A stretch of DNA of 6,953 nucleotides. Origin: Candidatus Mesolinea sp. GTDB lineage: Bacteria; Chloroflexota; Anaerolineae; Anaerolineales; Anaerolineaceae. The position numbers and the translations under genes were made by a program. Below the pieces are notes generated by a model, which was not told where the DNA came from, did no database searches, and was given only the letters and a program-made list of their open reading frames with translations. The stretch lies in contig DNSH01000048.1 in assembly GCA_003499715.1 (NCBI GenBank), positions 1 through 6,953 of the forward strand. Reading direction: 5' to 3'. This document shows positions 5,389-6,953 of this stretch, one piece after another (position 1 is the stretch's first letter; the number at the start of each line of letters is the position of its first letter).

Positions 5389-5417
5389 TTGGTAAATTCC
5401 CCTGAAGAGAGTACAAT
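5389..5417 (+). promoter_or_regulatory. Promoter of the ZIP transporter gene
   Basis: TTGGTA (5389-5394) and TACAAT (5412-5417) are separated by the ideal 17 bases. Transcription would begin near 5424. That leaves only about 14 bases before the ATG at 5438 but about 50 before the ATG at 5474, in favour of the later start. The remainder of the gap after the cupin gene (5275-5388) shows only a short hairpin, CCCAT/ATGGG at 5317-5339, without a T-run. Confidence 0.55.
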
Positions 5418-5473
5418 ACCGACCAGCAAAATGCAGAATGGGCTCGCCCATTCAGAAAGAACAGGTCATTTAT

Positions 5474-6346
5474 ATGTTTGATCAATTTTCACCATTGGTG
5501 AATGTATTGCTGCTCAGCCTGGTCGCCAGCTTAGGCACAGCATTAGGAGGAGCCCTGGCAATTATTCGCCGACCGGGCAGGCGGGCTTATGGGTTTCTCA
5601 TGGGAATTACTGCTGGTGTGATGATTTGTCTCTCTTTTATGGAGCTGGTCAACGAAGCCTGGGAGCTGGGAGGGCCAAGAGCTGCCACATTGGGCTTTGG
5701 CATCGGCGCACTTTTCATGCTCACGTTGGACTATCTCGCACCACATTTACGCTTTGGGCAAGTTGAATTTCATGGTCATCACGCTGAAGACCTCGCCCAG
5801 GCGGATGATGCACATGTTAACCCCGACTTTACGCAGACGAGGCGGCGCCATCGGCGCGGTGCGCATTGGCTTAGCCACGAGGGCGCAGCTGTGGATGCCA
5901 AATTAATCAATTCGGGACTGCTTTTGGCAATTGGAATCTCGCTGCACAACTTACCGGAAGGCATTTCGGTGGGCGCCGGCTACATGCACAACCCACAGTT
6001 TGGCTTGTTCATTGCCATGGCAATTATGCTGCACAACATCCCCGAGGGTTTGGCTACAGCATTGCCACTTTCTAAAGGCGGAGCCAAGCGCGGTTATGCT
6101 TTGGGCATCGCCGTCCTTTCCGGTTTGGCAGAGCCATTAGGCGCTGTGCTCGCCGGATTGTTCCTGGGCAGCTTTCAAAACCTAATTCCCGGCGCTTTGG
6201 CTTTTGCCGGCGGCGTAATGGTTTACATTACCCTGGATGAGCTAATCCCCTCGGCACGCGAATATGGCAGCGTGCATTGGACCTCGTTAGGCATTATCGT
6301 GGGGTCGATCTTTGTTTTCTTACTCTCCGCGTGGATGGGCATTTAG
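5474..6346 (+). CDS. ZIP-family divalent metal transporter
   Basis: The start is set at ATG 5474 (MFDQFSPLVNVLLLSL), eight bases after an AGGT; the ATG at 5438 would add 12 residues but lacks a ribosome binding site. The product is 290 aa and fits a bacterial ZIP carrier (ZupT/GufA-like), which moves Zn2+ or another divalent ion into the cytoplasm. About eight membrane segments can be seen. The two ZIP signature helices carry the metal-site motifs HNLPEG (residues 158-163) and HNIPEG (187-192). Between the third and fourth segments is a long hydrophilic loop rich in His (FHGHHAED, then a basic RRRHRRGAHW stretch). This resembles the variable metal-sensing loop of eukaryotic ZIPs and may bind metal. 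The gene has its own promoter and ends 8 bp from the convergent dioxygenase gene. Metal specificity cannot be read from sequence. Confidence 0.93.
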   Translation: MFDQFSPLVNVLLLSLVASLGTALGGALAIIRRPGRRAYGFLMGITAGVMICLSFMELVNEAWELGGPRAATLGFGIGALFMLTLDYLAPHLRFGQVEFHGHHAEDLAQADDAHVNPDFTQTRRRHRRGAHWLSHEGAAVDAKLINSGLLLAIGISLHNLPEGISVGAGYMHNPQFGLFIAMAIMLHNIPEGLATALPLSKGGAKRGYALGIAVLSGLAEPLGAVLAGLFLGSFQNLIPGALAFAGGVMVYITLDELIPSAREYGSVHWTSLGIIVGSIFVFLLSAWMGI

Positions 6347-6354
6347 TCTGCGCC

Positions 6355-6953
6355 CTACTGCCAAAGGAAAGCTAAGCCGCGCTTGCCAAAAATCAGGTCA
6401 TCAAAAACAACTTTCCCGGGCTTGCCAGCTAATGCGGCACACACAAAAGCTGGCAGCAAATGTTCTTCGCGCGGGTGGCAATACCGGGCGTTAGGTGCTT
6501 TTTCCCAATTGAGCAGCCGTTCCTCCCGCTCTTCTGGTGAAACCATGGGGTTGGAAATGGTATCCAACAGCCAGTCTTGGAAGGCATTGTTAGCCTCGTC
6601 CGGATAGACTTTATCTCCCCAAGAGAAGGCGCGCATATTGTGGAAAGAAAACCCAGAGCCGATGACGAGGATGTTTTCCGGCAGCAGCTCGCGCAAAGCC
6701 CTGCCCATGGCAAGATGTCTGGCTGGATCTAACCCACGGATCAGTGAAAGCTGGGTGGAAGGGATATCTGCTTCAGGGTACATTAGCTTGAGCGGAATGA
6801 AATGACCATGGTCAAAACCGCGGCTGAGGTCGATCTGCGCAGCGATGCCTTTTTGCTCAAGCAGGTTAGCGACGCGCTGCGCCAGTTCCGGCGCTCCTGG
6901 CCCAGGATAATTAATCTGATAAGCCTCCTCAGGGAAGCCGTAATAGTCATAGA
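6355..6953 (-). CDS. DODA/LigB-type extradiol ring-opening dioxygenase (5' end outside window)
   Basis: The minus frame runs from the right edge to TAG 6357-6355 with 198 codons present. Family members are about 260 residues, so roughly the first 60 residues, including the first metal-binding His residues, are missing. Characteristic motifs of the class III (LigB) / 4,5-DOPA dioxygenase group, as in E. coli YgiD, are present: YDYYGFPEEAYQINYPGPG at the start, FDHGHFIPLKLMYPEAD, ILVIGSGFSFHNM and CHPREEHLLPAF. In the family His residues in these motifs bind the metal ion or act as general acid/base. The reaction is presumably cleavage of a catechol-type ring next to the hydroxyls with O2, but bacterial substrates are often unknown. 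An ATG at 6783 lies inside the conserved core and is not the start. No terminator lies between this gene and the convergent ZIP gene. Confidence 0.92.
   Translation of the reverse strand, partial: YDYYGFPEEAYQINYPGPGAPELAQRVANLLEQKGIAAQIDLSRGFDHGHFIPLKLMYPEADIPSTQLSLIRGLDPARHLAMGRALRELLPENILVIGSGFSFHNMRAFSWGDKVYPDEANNAFQDWLLDTISNPMVSPEEREERLLNWEKAPNARYCHPREEHLLPAFVCAALAGKPGKVVFDDLIFGKRGLAFLWQ

Noticed and set aside
5438..5473. ATG 5438 as start of the ZIP transporter
   Set aside because: It lacks a ribosome binding site and is too close to the predicted transcription start; the 12 added residues (MGSPIQKEQVIY) are not typical of ZIP N-termini.

Overview
The window looks like a piece of a Chloroflexota (probably Anaerolineae-type) chromosome. 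The main clues are a YLPLV-type hydrophobic motif near the C-terminus of the secreted protein at 3079-4203, followed by a Pro/Tyr-rich tail, which I associate with extracellular proteins of that phylum; a small Cys-motif plus helix-turn-helix protein (2125-2382) of a kind I recall as scattered through such genomes; and moderately GC-rich housekeeping genes. This assignment is inference from recall, not from a search.

Left part (1-1731). The minus strand is open from an ATG at 1583 to the window edge. It encodes one fused protein: an N-terminal MacroD-like macro domain joined through a very short linker to a nicotinate phosphoribosyltransferase (NAPRTase), cut by the window at residue 527. The fusion joins an ADP-ribose-processing domain to an NAD-salvage enzyme. 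A TATAAT box with an adjoining dyad lies upstream.

Rearranged part (1732-2382). A rho-independent terminator ends a minus-strand gene of which only the C-terminal part remains (1732 to about 1998). It abuts, head to head, the C-terminal end of a plus-strand SH3-like domain gene (about 2000-2122). Both have lost their 5' ends at the same point, so this is a breakpoint. A small helix-turn-helix protein related to the N-terminal part of ISAzo13-type transposases follows at once.

Central AT-richer island (about 2383-4270). It holds two co-directional genes: a membrane-anchored small protein (127 aa) and a secreted protein with a putative amidase domain (Amidase_6-like, Cys/His active site). They share a 37-residue block that is identical in protein, with seven differences at DNA level, all synonymous. 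The pair may be an enzyme with a prodomain plus a stand-alone copy of that module. A promoter-like sequence and a perfect 7-bp hairpin just before the Shine-Dalgarno site precede the first gene.

Right part (4270-6953). A 5'-truncated rve/DDE transposase remnant with its presumed IS end (direct repeats of ATTTTGAGGCA) closes the island. It is followed by a small cupin protein, a ZIP-family metal transporter with its own promoter, and, converging on the ZIP gene with an 8-bp gap, the C-terminal three quarters of a DODA/LigB-type extradiol dioxygenase that leaves the window on the right.

Overall this is ordinary metabolism flanking a transposon-scarred island that carries a small secreted-enzyme locus. 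No rRNA, tRNA or CRISPR array was seen.
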